From Hemerocallis citrina (lineage: Eukaryota; Streptophyta; Magnoliopsida; Asparagales; Asphodelaceae): a stretch of DNA of 64,000 nt. Below are positions 22,561 to 33,515 of this stretch, one piece after another; positions within the stretch are counted from its first letter, which is position 1, and each line of letters opens with the position of its first letter. The position numbers were made by a program, and so were the translations under genes. The notes under the pieces were generated by a model, which saw nothing but the letters and a program-made list of their open reading frames with translations, was not told the DNA's origin and ran no database searches. The stretch is taken from the NCBI GenBank assembly GCA_017893485.1, contig CM030368.1:180463654-180527653 (forward strand), written 5' to 3'.

Positions 22561-24606
22561 TCAAGCTGGAGTATATAAGTCGAACGCTCCAAGCTTGGAA
22601 CAAATATATTGAATTCTCGGTCCTCTTAGGAATTTTGTGAAGACGTCTGCCAGTTGATCATTAGAGGTAACAGATTCAGTGATAACTTCTTTAGAAAGAA
22701 CTTTCTCACGGACAAAATGACAATCAATCTCGATATGTTTAGTTCTTTCATGGAATACCGGATTGGAAGCTATATGCAGAGCTGCCTGATTATCACAACA
22801 TAGTTTCATTTGTTGAGTATCTCCAAACTTCAATTCTTGAAGAAGTTGTTTAATCCAAATGAGCTCACACGTGGCTACAGCCATAGCTCTATATTCAGCC
22901 TCTGCACTAGACCTTGCAACAACATTTTGCTTCTTACTCTTCCATGAGACGAGACTTCCTCCAATAGATACACAATATCCTGAAGTGGATCGCCTATCAA
23001 TGGGTGATCCTACCCATTCTGCATCACAAAATCCAACTACTTGAGTGCTTCCTTTGTCTTCATAGAGTAGGCCTTGTCCTGGGGTCCTTTTGATGTATCT
23101 CAGAATTCGAATTACTGGATCCCAATGACCATTATGAGGAGATTGCATGAATTGACTCACCACTCCAACTGCAAAGGAAATATCTGGCCTTGTAATAGTG
23201 AGGTAGATAAGCTTCCCAACCAATCTCCGATATCTTTCAGGATCAGAATAAGGCTCCCCCGGATTTGGTAGCAATTTTTTATTTGGATCCATGGGACTAT
23301 CAACTGGTCTACAATCTGACATACCAGTTTCTTTAAGTATGTCTAACGCATACTTCCTTTGTGAGATGATAATCCCATCTTTTGACTGAGCAACTTCTAT
23401 TCCAAGAAAATATTTAAGCTTTCCCAAATCCTTACTCTGAAAATGACTAAATAGATGTTCCTTCAGTTGGGCAATTTTTTCTTGGTCATTTCCTGTGATG
23501 ACAATATCATCTACATAGACCACCAAGTAAACACATCTATTCGGAGAGGTATGACAATAAAAAACTGAATGGTCTGCTTCACTTCGTTTCATTCCAAAAG
23601 CCTGAACAACGGAGCTGAATTTTCCAAACCAAGCTCGTGGGGATTGTTTGAGTCCATAAAGAGACCGTCGCAGTTTGCAAACCAAGCTAGACTCCCCCTG
23701 AGCAACAAATCCTGGTGGTTCCTCCATATAAATCTCCTCTTCTAATTCACCATGTAGGAATGCATTTTTAATATCCAATTGATACAGTGGCCAATGACGG
23801 ATGGCTGCTATGGCAATAAGGAGTCGAACAGAAGTAATTTTAGCCACAGGGGAGAAAGTATCTCCATAATCTAGGCCATAAATCTGGGTATAACCTTTGG
23901 CAACCAAGCGAGCTTTGAGGCGATCAATCTTTCCATCGGCCCCAACTTTTATAGCATATACCCATCGACAGCCAACAGGTTTCTTGCCTGGAGGAAGAGA
24001 AACCAGCTCCCAAGTACCATTATGCTCCAAAGCCTGCATTTCATCAATCATGGCTTGTCGCCATCCTGGATGATCAAGTGCTTCACAAAGATTTTTACGA
24101 AGAGAAACAGAAGATAAAGATGAAACAAAAGAATGGTACGAAGGAGTGAGACGATGATAACTTAAGAAGTCAAAAATAGGATAAGGTTTACGTGTAGACC
24201 GAGTACCTTTCCTAAGATTAATGGGCAAATCAAGATTCTCTTCGAGTAGGTCCGCGGTCGGGTTGTCTGCTGGAGTAGGACATGATTCAGCTGGTCTTTC
24301 ATTACCTTCAAGTTCTGTATTAGGAATTCGAGGATGACGCTGATATACGATGGGTGATCTTTGAGTCTGCTCAGGTGGAGGATTGTCAGGAATATCTACA
24401 ATTGACTCTGATTCCTGCAAAGAAGGTGATGGACCAAGATAGGGAATAGGAAAGACTTCTTGAAGAGTATTGGACTCAACCATGGAGGGAGCAAAGTATG
24501 GCTTTTCTTCGAAAAATGTTACATCTGCAAGATATAATAACGATTGTGAACAGGAGAGTAACATCGGTAACCTTTCTGTAATCTGGAATATCCAAGGAAG
24601 ACACAT
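22561..24606 (-). CDS. copia 3 reverse transcriptase and RNase H (C-terminal part of Pol)
   Basis: 681 residues that continue Pol after the frameshift; the first ~30 residues are the overlapping wrong frame, and genuine Pol begins at ADVTFFEE. Reverse transcriptase is shown by LDIKNAFLHGELEEEIYM near residue 279 and the catalytic YVDDIVITG near 363. RNase H follows, with CDAEWVGSPIDRRSTSGYC near 526 and the C-terminal ADVFTKFL near 655. Together these copy the RNA genome into DNA inside Gag particles. Both catalytic centres look intact, so only the frameshift obviously blocks function. Confidence 0.93.
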   Translation of the reverse strand: MCLPWIFQITERLPMLLSCSQSLLYLADVTFFEEKPYFAPSMVESNTLQEVFPIPYLGPSPSLQESESIVDIPDNPPPEQTQRSPIVYQRHPRIPNTELEGNERPAESCPTPADNPTADLLEENLDLPINLRKGTRSTRKPYPIFDFLSYHRLTPSYHSFVSSLSSVSLRKNLCEALDHPGWRQAMIDEMQALEHNGTWELVSLPPGKKPVGCRWVYAIKVGADGKIDRLKARLVAKGYTQIYGLDYGDTFSPVAKITSVRLLIAIAAIRHWPLYQLDIKNAFLHGELEEEIYMEEPPGFVAQGESSLVCKLRRSLYGLKQSPRAWFGKFSSVVQAFGMKRSEADHSVFYCHTSPNRCVYLVVYVDDIVITGNDQEKIAQLKEHLFSHFQSKDLGKLKYFLGIEVAQSKDGIIISQRKYALDILKETGMSDCRPVDSPMDPNKKLLPNPGEPYSDPERYRRLVGKLIYLTITRPDISFAVGVVSQFMQSPHNGHWDPVIRILRYIKRTPGQGLLYEDKGSTQVVGFCDAEWVGSPIDRRSTSGYCVSIGGSLVSWKSKKQNVVARSSAEAEYRAMAVATCELIWIKQLLQELKFGDTQQMKLCCDNQAALHIASNPVFHERTKHIEIDCHFVREKVLSKEVITESVTSNDQLADVFTKFLRGPRIQYICSKLGAFDLYTPA

Positions 24607-26735
24607 TTGATGGCTCGAGCAGCAAGCTTATCAAGACCTGGAGACAATTTATGAACAAAACAAGTGCAACCAAAAATATGTGGATCAACATGAAACAATG
24701 GTTCTTTAGGAAACAGAATGGAATGTGGTATTTTATTCTCAATAGAGGAAGAAGGCATCCGATTTATCAAAAAACAGGCTGTTAAAACAGCATCACCCCA
24801 GTGTCGGACAGGTACATTGGCATGAAGTAATAATGTCCGAGCAGTCTCAACAAGATGTCTATTCTTCCTTTCGGCAATGCCATTCTGTTGAGGAGTATGA
24901 GGACAAGAGGACTGATGAAGAATGCCCTGCACCGACAAAAAAGAAGAAATAGCAGAAGAAAAGTATTCTTTTGCATTATCACTTCTAAGGATCTTAATTG
25001 TCTTACCAAACTGAGTTTTAATTTCATTAACAAAAGAAGTGAGAATGGACAAAATTTCAAACCGATCTTTCATTAAGAAAACCCAGGTGCATTGAGAAAA
25101 TTCATCAATGAAAGTAACAAAATATCTATAACCCATAGAAGAAACACGACTAGGACCCCATATATCAGAGTGAATAACTGAAAAAGGGGAATCAACACGA
25201 CTTTCAACATGCCTAGCAAAAGAAGAACGAACATGCTTTCCTAGTTGACATGACTCACAAAATAGGTTCTTTATTTTTTCAAGACTCGGAACCATTATTT
25301 TTAGTTTAGATAAATGTGGGTGTCCCAAACGTTCATGAAGGAGCTTTGGTGATGTAGCAGCACTGCAAATCCAAGAAAGGCTAGGCTTGAGGTAGTAAAG
25401 ACCATGAGATTCATGTCCTATGTCAATCGTTTGACCCGTACCACGTTCCTGTATGACAAAGGAGTTAGCATCAAATGTTACTGAACAATTATGAGAACGA
25501 GTAAGTTGACTAAGAGATATTAAATTGAAAGGACAATCAGGTATGAGCAAAACAGAGTTTAAAGACAAAGAAGAAGTGGGTGATACTTTGCCGATTCCTG
25601 TTGCTGCAACTCTAGAACCGTCGGCTAAAGTAATGAAATGAGGAAATTTAGGAGGAGAGATGGATGAAAATAAAGAACTATTACCAGCAATGTGATCAGA
25701 AGCACCTGAATCAATTATCCATGGACTTTGATTGTTACCAGATTTGGAAATGCAAGCAGTAGAGTTATGACCACTTATAGCAGATGATGTTTGAGATTCC
25801 TTGGCAGCTTTTAGCTGGAGGTACTCTTGATAGTCAGTTTTCGAAAACTTTGTCTCAGATGTTTCAGACTTTGAAATATTCACAGATTTTCTGGGGAATC
25901 CGTGAATAGAGTAGCAAGTGTCTTGTGTGTGGCCCACAGATTTTCTGGGGAATCCGTGAATAGAGTAGCAAGTGTCTTGTGTGTGGCCCACTCTCTTGCA
26001 GTAAGAACATTGAGGGCGACCTCCTCTTCCACCTCGTCCTCCTCGGTTTCCATGACCACCTCGTCCCCCTCGATTAGAAACCATGGCAGAAGTTTCAATA
26101 CTGTCAAATGAACTTCCTCCTGTTTTTGGTGAGGGGACTCGAAGGAGCCGGGTAATTAGATTCTCTAGAGAAGGAACTTCTTGGCCGGTTAAGACTTGGT
26201 CACGAATGTGATCAAAATCTGGATGCATCCCACGTAGTACCAACACCATATATAGATTATCAAGTTTCGTCTTCACGTCTTCAAGTTTATCGGCTTCCAA
26301 TGATAATTTTAACTCCGCTACCGTAGATTGGGCTTTCGAAACATAGACAACCATGTCATGATCAGTTTGTTTAAGAGTGGCCAATTTTTGAGCAGCATCA
26401 TACAATTGTTGAATGTCATTAGCAAAAACACTTCGTGCCTTCTTCCAAAAAGAATGACAAGTTTTGAAGGCTCTGAAATTTGTCAATATAGTTGGCTCAA
26501 CAGATTGCCACAAGAGAGCACAAAGCTGATAATCAAGTTTCTTCCACTGCTCGTGTTTGTCTTCTGAAATCTTTTCCGAGGATTGCTCCAGATGTTCATG
26601 ATAACCTTGGCCAAGAAACCAAAGTTCAACAGAGGCTGACCATGCAAGATAATTTTTGCCATTCAATTTTTCCGAAGTGATTGTTGGCGTTGCTGAGAAG
26701 ACAGGATCATCAGTTTTCTGAGAGCTTGAAGCCAT
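24519..26735 (-). CDS. copia 3 gag-protease-integrase polyprotein (N-terminal part)
   Basis: 738 residues encoding retrotransposon Gag and the first half of Pol. Residues 1-230 are a UBN2-type Gag. A glycine- and arginine-rich stretch precedes a CCHC zinc knuckle (CSYCKRVGHTQDTCY, about residue 242) that binds RNA. The aspartic protease motif DSGASDH is near residue 340, the GAG-pre-integrase motif ERLGHPHLSKLK near 470, and the integrase catalytic D, D and E lie near 523 (HSDIWGP), 583 (RSDNAKEY) and 620 (NGIAERKN). An 18-residue segment starting VGHTQDTCY is tandemly duplicated just after the knuckle. The frame ends at 24519 because a one-base deletion near 24530 separates it from the RT part. 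Confidence 0.93.
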   Translation of the reverse strand: MASSSQKTDDPVFSATPTITSEKLNGKNYLAWSASVELWFLGQGYHEHLEQSSEKISEDKHEQWKKLDYQLCALLWQSVEPTILTNFRAFKTCHSFWKKARSVFANDIQQLYDAAQKLATLKQTDHDMVVYVSKAQSTVAELKLSLEADKLEDVKTKLDNLYMVLVLRGMHPDFDHIRDQVLTGQEVPSLENLITRLLRVPSPKTGGSSFDSIETSAMVSNRGGRGGHGNRGGRGGRGGRPQCSYCKRVGHTQDTCYSIHGFPRKSVGHTQDTCYSIHGFPRKSVNISKSETSETKFSKTDYQEYLQLKAAKESQTSSAISGHNSTACISKSGNNQSPWIIDSGASDHIAGNSSLFSSISPPKFPHFITLADGSRVAATGIGKVSPTSSLSLNSVLLIPDCPFNLISLSQLTRSHNCSVTFDANSFVIQERGTGQTIDIGHESHGLYYLKPSLSWICSAATSPKLLHERLGHPHLSKLKIMVPSLEKIKNLFCESCQLGKHVRSSFARHVESRVDSPFSVIHSDIWGPSRVSSMGYRYFVTFIDEFSQCTWVFLMKDRFEILSILTSFVNEIKTQFGKTIKILRSDNAKEYFSSAISSFLSVQGILHQSSCPHTPQQNGIAERKNRHLVETARTLLLHANVPVRHWGDAVLTACFLINRMPSSSIENKIPHSILFPKEPLFHVDPHIFGCTCFVHKLSPGLDKLAARAIKCVFLGYSRLQKGYRCYSPVHNRYYILQM
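25885..25993 (-). repeat. 54-bp tandem duplication in copia 3 gag
   Basis: Two identical 54-bp units side by side encode VGHTQDTCYSIHGFPRKS twice. The second copy contains the H and last C of the zinc knuckle but not the first two cysteines, so it adds no complete knuckle. Near-identity of the units implies a very recent event. Confidence 0.88.
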
Positions 26736-27162
26736 TTCAGCACCTAGGCAGAAGGAGGAGAGGCCGACGATCTGATCTCCGGCCGAGGTCGACGAGCGCT
26801 GGGCGGCGCCGCTGTGGTGACGCTCGCCAAGGGGTGGCGCGACGGGAGGGGGGAAGGTCGCCGGCGGTCGAACTGGGAGCAGAGGAGAAAATCGATTTGG
26901 GGTTTTGTTGTTGACGTTGAGACAGGGAAGGAGGAGACGGGGGGAGTTATGGGATGTGCCGACGTTGGGGATCGACGACAGGGAAGTCGGCGACTGAGGA
27001 GGGATGGTCGCCGGAGATGGGGTTGGCCAGAGCTAGCCGTGGAAGGTGACCAGGAAGTGGTTTGGGGATTTTTGGATGTTGAGTGACTTTGGGTTCTGCT
27101 GACCAGATGCAAAATTTTTTTTTTTTTTTAAGGAACAAACAAAGTGGCTCTAGATACCATAT

Positions 27163-27401
27163 TGAAGAGACTAGAGGTTGTGAAATGCTTGAGTGATTTG
27201 CACTCAGCTGATCCTCTATTTATATACACTCTAGGAATAAATACAATTTACATTTACAAGGAGATTATTAATAATGCTACTTCCTAGATGCATGTATGAT
27301 ATTTCCTAAATACATGACTATCTAGGTACATGAATATGAATATAAATGCTACAACTCTCAATACTAATTATATCTAATTCCAACAACTTCTAATTCCAAC
27401 A
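27163..27401 (-). repeat. copia 3, 5' LTR
   Basis: 239 bp, near identical to 22315-22553. It is followed on the minus strand by the primer-binding site TGGTATCTAGAGCC (27147-27160). Confidence 0.93.
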
Positions 27402-27764
27402 ATGTTCATCATCATCATCATGTATATCATCACAGTCTCTGTTTTTTAAGGTGCAAAATCTCATTTACAAAAGAAAACTTGTCAGGCATTTAGAAAGACT
27501 TGTCCTCAATCAAATTGTAACTAGCTCAACAGAATAATGGACATCCTAATCAATTTTAATAATTTGGCAATCAAGGATTTCTCATGGGTGAATCGACAAG
27601 TTATTGCACTTTGCAAATTGCTTTACATGGCAGTACTATGAACAAGATCTGTTCAGTGTTCCTCCAGTATAATGGGCAAGACAATTGGCCTGTATTTACA
27701 AACTGCTGACCGTCCAATAAATCAATTTCCCGGTGATTAACTTTGTTTACAATTTACAGATATG
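27402..27764. other. Downstream flank of the host gene, no gene seen
   Basis: AT-rich sequence between copia 3 and the stop codon of the NT-C2 gene. It probably holds that gene's 3' UTR and polyadenylation signals, but I cannot fix a site. Confidence 0.5.
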
Positions 27765-30700
27765 TTAATCATCCCAAACTACTGATAAATCTCCATCATC
27801 GACATCAGCGTAAACTACTGGACAAGAAACCTCTGAGAGATGGTTATCATCTACATTATCAAAAACTACTGGGCTAGAAACCTCTGTGAGATGGAACTCT
27901 ATCTGCAATCTCTGATGAAGCGCAATATTTGTAAACCCCGTTCCCTTCTCTTCCACCTCCAACTCTTCCCTCAATGTAATTGCCGCTAGGAATCTCTTTA
28001 TGAACTCTCTGCAACACTCCTTTCCTATACAAATCACTTCATCTCCTCCATCCTCTTTCTCACTTCCTTCCGATAATTTATACATCTCCGAGTCATTGTC
28101 AAACTTCAGTATATAAGCCTGTCTGCACCCTTCAAACAACCGTTCCCCTAATGTGTCGATTATATAGCAAGCTTCACATTCAACCTTGAGCACGAAGAAG
28201 TGGTCATTCCAACTCACAATATAAATTCTCGACTCTTCTTCACTAACATCACTGGTTGCCTCATTCCATATATCATCAAAATTCATGGCCCCACGTAAAG
28301 ACTCGAAGCTCTCTGGCTGGAAGAATCCAATGAATGACTTATCGTGCAGCACTGATATGGGTCTTATTTTTGCAGATAGGATGGTATCAAGATCAAAGTG
28401 CTTGTTGGGGAAACGATCAATATATGATGGATCATTACATAATTCTCGCCACTCCCAAGAGCCTTCCCTGATGAGCTCATCAAAACCTGATCTGGTTGGC
28501 ACGTAAGGTTTTTCCCAGTGGAGCTTGTGGGCTATGAGAGCAACCAGTGCAGTGCAAGCACTCTCCCCGCCAGCACTCTTATCTCGTTGGTCAATGGAAG
28601 CAAAGAAGGTCTGGGACTTAAGTTTTGTTTGCTTGTCTCTGCTTATGAATTCTCTGCTCTCCCACCTACCAACTGGATCCTCTTCTAGTTCTCTACTCTG
28701 CAAAGAAAAATACATTATATTTACATGATCAGTTCACTATATATCATTCAAACTTCCATAAATTGATGTAATCAATCGAAGATTTATAACTATACATACT
28801 GTGTTATTGGGAGATGAAGATTGAATTTCTCTGCTTTCTTTATCCTTTCCATGATAACTTTCACTGGTAATCTTTTTGCTTTTACCCCAGGAAAGGAACC
28901 TACGCTTTGAAGGCGATCTGAATTGCTTTTCTGGACTTGACTCCTCGTTGCTGTTGCTGCTGTTGCTGTTGCTGCTTGAAGGATAATTCCTATTCCTGCT
29001 GTAATTAGCCACCTTTTCGGTTTTATCTGCTAATGTAAGCAAATTGTATAAATCCATGTCGTATGGCTCAAATGTGCGTGAATCATCGGTTGTTTCCCCT
29101 TCTTTGCTATCCACACTAACCCTTGGGCTGACTGGAGTTACTAATGTTTTTGATGTTTCTTCAGATGCTCTTACCTCGACAAAGCTTGCATCAACCTACA
29201 TTCAGACATTCACCAGTGTTATTTATTGATTCAATATCTGTGCACAATCCAACCTACTTCTGACTACTATTCTTATGAGAACAGAGTCACTTCAATAAGG
29301 ATTACAATGACATAAACAGTAACATTAAAATGCTAGTAATTTTTTTTATTATTATTTAAATTCAATGTTTTGGTGAATACGAAAGGGAGCTGCGATGACT
29401 TACATAAAGAATGGCTTCAGAAGTTGATCCACCCTTCACCAAAATAACAGGAAGCCTCTGCCTCAATACTTGTAGTTGGCTGTCCTTTCCATTCTGCTGC
29501 TTTCGCGATTGGGAATGACGAAGCCACTCTGCTAGATCAACCGATTTCTTGCCTATCTCTTCGAGTTTCCTCTCCTTGTGCCCTTTGATTCTCTGCAGGT
29601 TTAGATATGCTTTAGTAACAAGAGAGGAGAAAGAAAAGCCTTAGAATACGGTTTACGTTTTTCCACATTAGGAAGGTTGCCTTCATTTGAAAGGCAATAG
29701 CATGATTGCCCTCAAATGGCATTGGTCATTATTCATTAAGGTAGTGTTTTGTTTGGATTGCATTAATCTAAATGCTCGTTCAATCCCTGTAAGTTATCAC
29801 TTAACTTTAAACTCTCAGATCAATGTCATTTAACAAACTTTTGCTAGTACCGATTCAAATGCAGTAAACTATCTAATACGTATGGCTGGCCAAATGAAAA
29901 ATGCTATCTAATACATATGGCCAAATGTACCTACATAATCACACGTGCACGTGCCAAATTTTCTATCATATAACAAGATTAATCATCATCTATTAATAGC
30001 AAAAGATTAAATGAACAAAGTGCTAACTTATATGCAGCTCTTACCAAGCAACGAAAAAAAAAATCATTTATATCTTTCTTAGAAAAAGATTGAGGCACAA
30101 TAGAGGCACATGAATTACGAATAAGGGCTAACTAGCAACAGCCTCTACGAACTATATGCAATGCAAATAGGAGAATTGCATTCCACAAGAAACGAAAATG
30201 GGGAAACTACAAAAAGTGAGTATTACATAAAATAATAAACCTAATTTGACTTGTACAAATTATAAACAACTAGTAGAATTAAATTAATTCCGGCCACACA
30301 TTTTTTAATCAAGTTATATCGATCACCCAATTGAGTCTCAACCCTAGACACGAGCTTGACAACCAGTTGAATTAATTGATGAACTTCTTCAAAGTTTGAC
30401 ATGTTATTTAGTTAACCCTATGTAATTAACCCTAATTAATTTGCTTATGGATTAAGAAAAGACCCATTCTAACGTGTTGACCAGTCCTCATCCTGTCCCC
30501 CTTTTGACTATTCACCATCAAGAAAAGTCAAACCATATCAAACCCTAGCCCAAATCCTTAATCAAACACCCAAAAAAAAATAAAAACCAAATACTCACGC
30601 GATTATCACGATGCATGACGGAGAAGCAAACCAAACCCGAACCCAAATCTGAAACCGAGAACGATCTGACATCTCCGAATCCGAACTCTTCATCGTCGAA

Positions 30701-31003
30701 CTCCACCGTTCCGGAAACCCTCTCCACCGCCTTCTTGGCGGTGACCACGACGTCGAAAGAGTCCTCTCCTTTTTTTTTCTTCTTCTTCTTTCTTCTTCTT
30801 CCTCCTCCTCCTAGTAACCCGCTTGTTTTCGGTACATCTTTCCTTATTCTCACCGCCACTTCATCGTCTCCGGTGCAGGAAAAAGGCAGGCCTTCGAGTC
30901 GGGTAACCGTCAGTTTCACCTCGTACTGTGATGGCTTTGGTGGGGGTAGGGGTGGGGGTGAAGAAGACCATGGGTGCCATCTCATTATCTTGGATACTAC
31001 CAT
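27765..31003 (-). CDS. NT-C2 (EEIG1/EHBP1 N-terminal) domain protein, four exons
   Basis: Exons on the minus strand are 30599-31003, 29404-29592, 28800-29195 and 27765-28697, each a multiple of three (405, 189, 396, 933), with GT-AG borders such as donor GTGAGTAT after exon 1 and acceptor TTTGCAG before exon 4. The joined product has 640 residues. Exon 1 starts MVVSKIMRWHPW and, with exon 2 (IGKKSVDLAEWL, ILVKGGSTSEAILY), forms an NT-C2 domain, thought to bind membranes or link to the cytoskeleton. Exon 3 is serine-rich and likely disordered. Exon 4 is the conserved plant C-terminal region (FFASIDQRDKSAGGESACTA, FPNKHFDLDTIL, IYIVSWNDHFFVLKVE, YIIDTLGERLFEGC), of unknown biochemistry. The family resembles Arabidopsis AT2G25460, AT3G11760 and AT5G04860. 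A Lys/Arg run in exon 1 comes from a GAA-type microsatellite. No defect is visible. It is the only clear non-transposon gene here. Confidence 0.93.
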
Positions 31004-31298
31004 TGTTTTTTGGGGTTTTTTTTTTAAATGGGAAAGAAGAGGAGTTTGGATTGGGGGCTTGTTATTTTAGGTTGTTTTTGAGTTGGGTACGGACTCTATC
31101 TTTAATCTGAGTATATGCGAAGATATATGAATGATCAACGCGAATTCAGAAGGGAAGAATTAATACACGTGTTTTGATGAAATAATTAATACACGTGTGG
31201 ATAGCGTGTACACGGCGTTTCTCCGCGTGAATTGGTAACTTCGATTATGAGTTTCTTTTCGGAGAAACTTTGTTAATTAATCCCGAGTTTGATCCGGA
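31004..31298 (-). promoter_or_regulatory. Upstream region of the NT-C2 gene
   Basis: Only 295 bp separate the start codon from the target-site duplication of MULE 2, so the core promoter must lie here or the insertion has displaced upstream elements. I see AT-rich stretches (CATATATC near 31115, minus strand) and an ACACGTG word repeated near 31163 and 31190, but no convincing TATA box. Confidence 0.4.
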
Positions 31299-31307
31299 AG
31301 ATTATTT

Positions 31308-31700
31308 GAATTTTTTCCCAAAATGATCCTTTTTGCAAAAGTTTTGCCACAAACGATCTCTTTTTTTTTTTAATTCCATAAACGTCTCACTCGCTTTTTG
31401 TGGTATAATCCCTCACGCTTTTTCAAAAAGCGAGTCTTAGGTTTCAGCAAATTGGAAACCTAAGACTCGCTTTTCGAAAAAGCGTGAGGGTTTATGCCAC
31501 ACTCGCTTTTTCCAAAAGCGAGTCTTGGCCTTCTTTGCCCAGCAACACTCGCTTTTTGAAAAAGCGGGGATAATTAAACCACACTCGCTTTTTCAAAAAG
31601 CGTGTCGTTTGGGACTTAAACCCCCCCACCCCCAAAACAGATCTCACTGTTCTCTCTATTCTTTCTCTTCCTCTTCGCTCGCGAAACCCTAACCCATCTC
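31308..31700 (+). repeat. MULE 2 left terminal inverted repeat
   Basis: Inverse match to 34370-34753. Contains at least five palindromic or half-palindromic CTCGCTTTTT/AAAAAGCGAG words and a larger hairpin around CTTAGGTTTC...GAAACCTAAG (31436-31467). Confidence 0.9.
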
Positions 31701-31938
31701 TCATCTCAAATTCGTCAAAGTACCCTCGTAATTTGTTGAATAACCCACAAAATTGCTTTGGATAACTTAAACCCATCTTCCGTTAGAGGTTTAATTTGTT
31801 GGAATTTGGGTATACTTGAAGAGGAAAGCAACTTTATTGTGAAGGTATGATGTTTATTCCCCCATTATTTTGTTAATTTAATTAGGTTTTCTTTATGGGT
31901 AGCTAATAACTCGCTTATTGGTATAAATTAACGTAGGT

Positions 31939-33515
31939 ATGGATTTGGAGATTCCTATTTGGTTATACTTTGGTGGTGAAATAATTCGTGATCCAAAGAT
32001 TGGTTGTTGTTATAGTCATTTGGAACCGGAAATAGTTTGTGTACCCCGTACCATTACATTTGAAGAACTAATTGAGAAAATCTATGAAGTTACTAATTGG
32101 GATAGGAATGAATGGAATGTGAAAATTTTAGCTCGATACGTAGCAGGAAGAGGAGATGGTCAGTATTTTATGACAGTGCCCGTACCTACTGATAATGCGC
32201 TGAAGTCATTGATTGCTAGGACATTTGATCCCAATTGTGCTTGGTCTGTATTAGAGTTATATATTCAGCAAATTCGAGTTGTGAATGCTCAGCCACATGA
32301 TATCCCAGTGCAAGCTTCATAAGGGTAGTACCTACACAGCAGTCGAGGTCTAACCCCGATCAATCTTCACAACCAAATCCGGTATCCTCACAAGAGAACA
32401 CCTTCACAAATACAGCAATTCCGGATTCTGTAAATGTTGAGCTACCACGCCAACCTAGCCCGGTTCCTGACTCTGTTCCAAATGACAGTATGTTTGAACT
32501 CTTTCAAAATGCAGTCTGTAACAACAGCTTATTAGACGATGATGAAGAAGATGAAGAAACAGACGATGAAGATGTTGATAGTGGTGAAACTGATGACGTA
32601 GACGAAGATGATGATGATAGTGGTGCAAATGTAAATCCCACGAACAACAGTTCTAATGAAGTCAGAGCTACTTATAGCTACGGCAATGTTGACGCGCATG
32701 TTACCGAGGAGATGGCTGAAGGTGCTAGAGTACACCTAGTTCCACAAGTGTCGTCTGGTTCGTCCAATGTAGACGAATTGTACGTTGGACAGGAGTTTAT
32801 AAGTAAGCAGTCGATTCAACAGGCAGTGAAGTTGTATTCTATCAAAAAACATCGTGAATTCGTAACTTTGAAATCTACACTGTCACTGTACACTGTTAAA
32901 TGCAAAATGGCACCTAGAAAACGTACCATTGAGGAGATCGTGCAAGGCCCCCCCGGAGTAAGTGATGGTGGCTGCCCTTGGAGATTACGAGCAATGGTTC
33001 CAAAAGGCGGGACGAATTTTGTGGTGAAAAAGATAGTTGGGCCACACACTTGTACGAATCCAATGTTGAATCAGGATCACCTTAAAATTGATTACAATAT
33101 TGTTTGTAATCTGATTGTTGATGTGGTGAAAAAGGATACCGGTTTATCACCGAGGTCAATTATTGAGATTGTTAAAATACAATATAATTATCAGATTTCC
33201 TATAAGCTTGGCGAGCAAAACAAAAAGGCGATCGAGAGGTTGTATGGTACCTTCGAAGAAGCATACACAAAGTTGTCTGCTCTACTCACAGCAATTCAAG
33301 CTGCAAATACAGGAACCGTTGTTCACTGGGATAAGTATGAGTCTAGCCCACGACGACCACCACCACCTCCACCGCGTGGATGTGGGCCAAAAGATGTACG
33401 TGGTCCATCGCCACGATTGGCTCTACTACTAGAACCAACCTCCACACGTCCCCTATTCCGTGGCATTTTTCAAAAAAAAAGTATCCTACAATGTGGAGCG
33501 AGCAATCATTATTAA
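31939..33515 (+). pseudogene. MuDR-type transposase, N-terminal part only
   Basis: The first block (31939-32322) starts MDLEIPIWLYFGGEII and closely resembles the N-terminus of the MULE 1 transposase. A one-base frameshift near 32318 leads to the second block (to 33515): an acidic Asp/Glu linker, then the MuDR DNA-binding region (LYVGQEFISKQSIQQAVKLY, IKKHREFVTLKS, VVKKIVGPHTC). After about 33340 the sequence jumps from WDKYESS to unrelated proline- and arginine-rich codons, so the DDE domain and zinc finger are gone. A 92-bp leader intron (31845-31936, GTATGA...CGTAG) precedes the start. The remnant could still make a DNA-binding protein if the frameshift were bypassed. Confidence 0.85.

Larger units (their letters stand above)
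22315..27401 (-). mobile_element. Ty1/copia retrotransposon 3, structurally complete
   Basis: Two 239-bp LTRs differ at only about six positions (about 2.5%), so the insertion is fairly recent. The minus strand gives, in order, LTR, Met-tRNA primer site, gag, protease, integrase, reverse transcriptase, RNase H, polypurine tract and LTR. The coding region is open apart from one frameshift in pol. The 5-bp flanks (ATTAT and ATGTT) are not identical. It lies 364 bp downstream of the stop codon of the host gene at 27765-31003. Confidence 0.95.

Noticed and set aside
22310..27406. Target-site duplication for copia 3
   Set aside because: The 5-bp flanks ATTAT and ATGTT differ at two positions, so I do not claim a duplication.
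30615..31070. Plus-strand open frame of 151 codons
   Set aside because: It is the antisense of exon 1 of the NT-C2 gene. Its Phe and Pro runs come from the GAA-type repeat and it matches no family.
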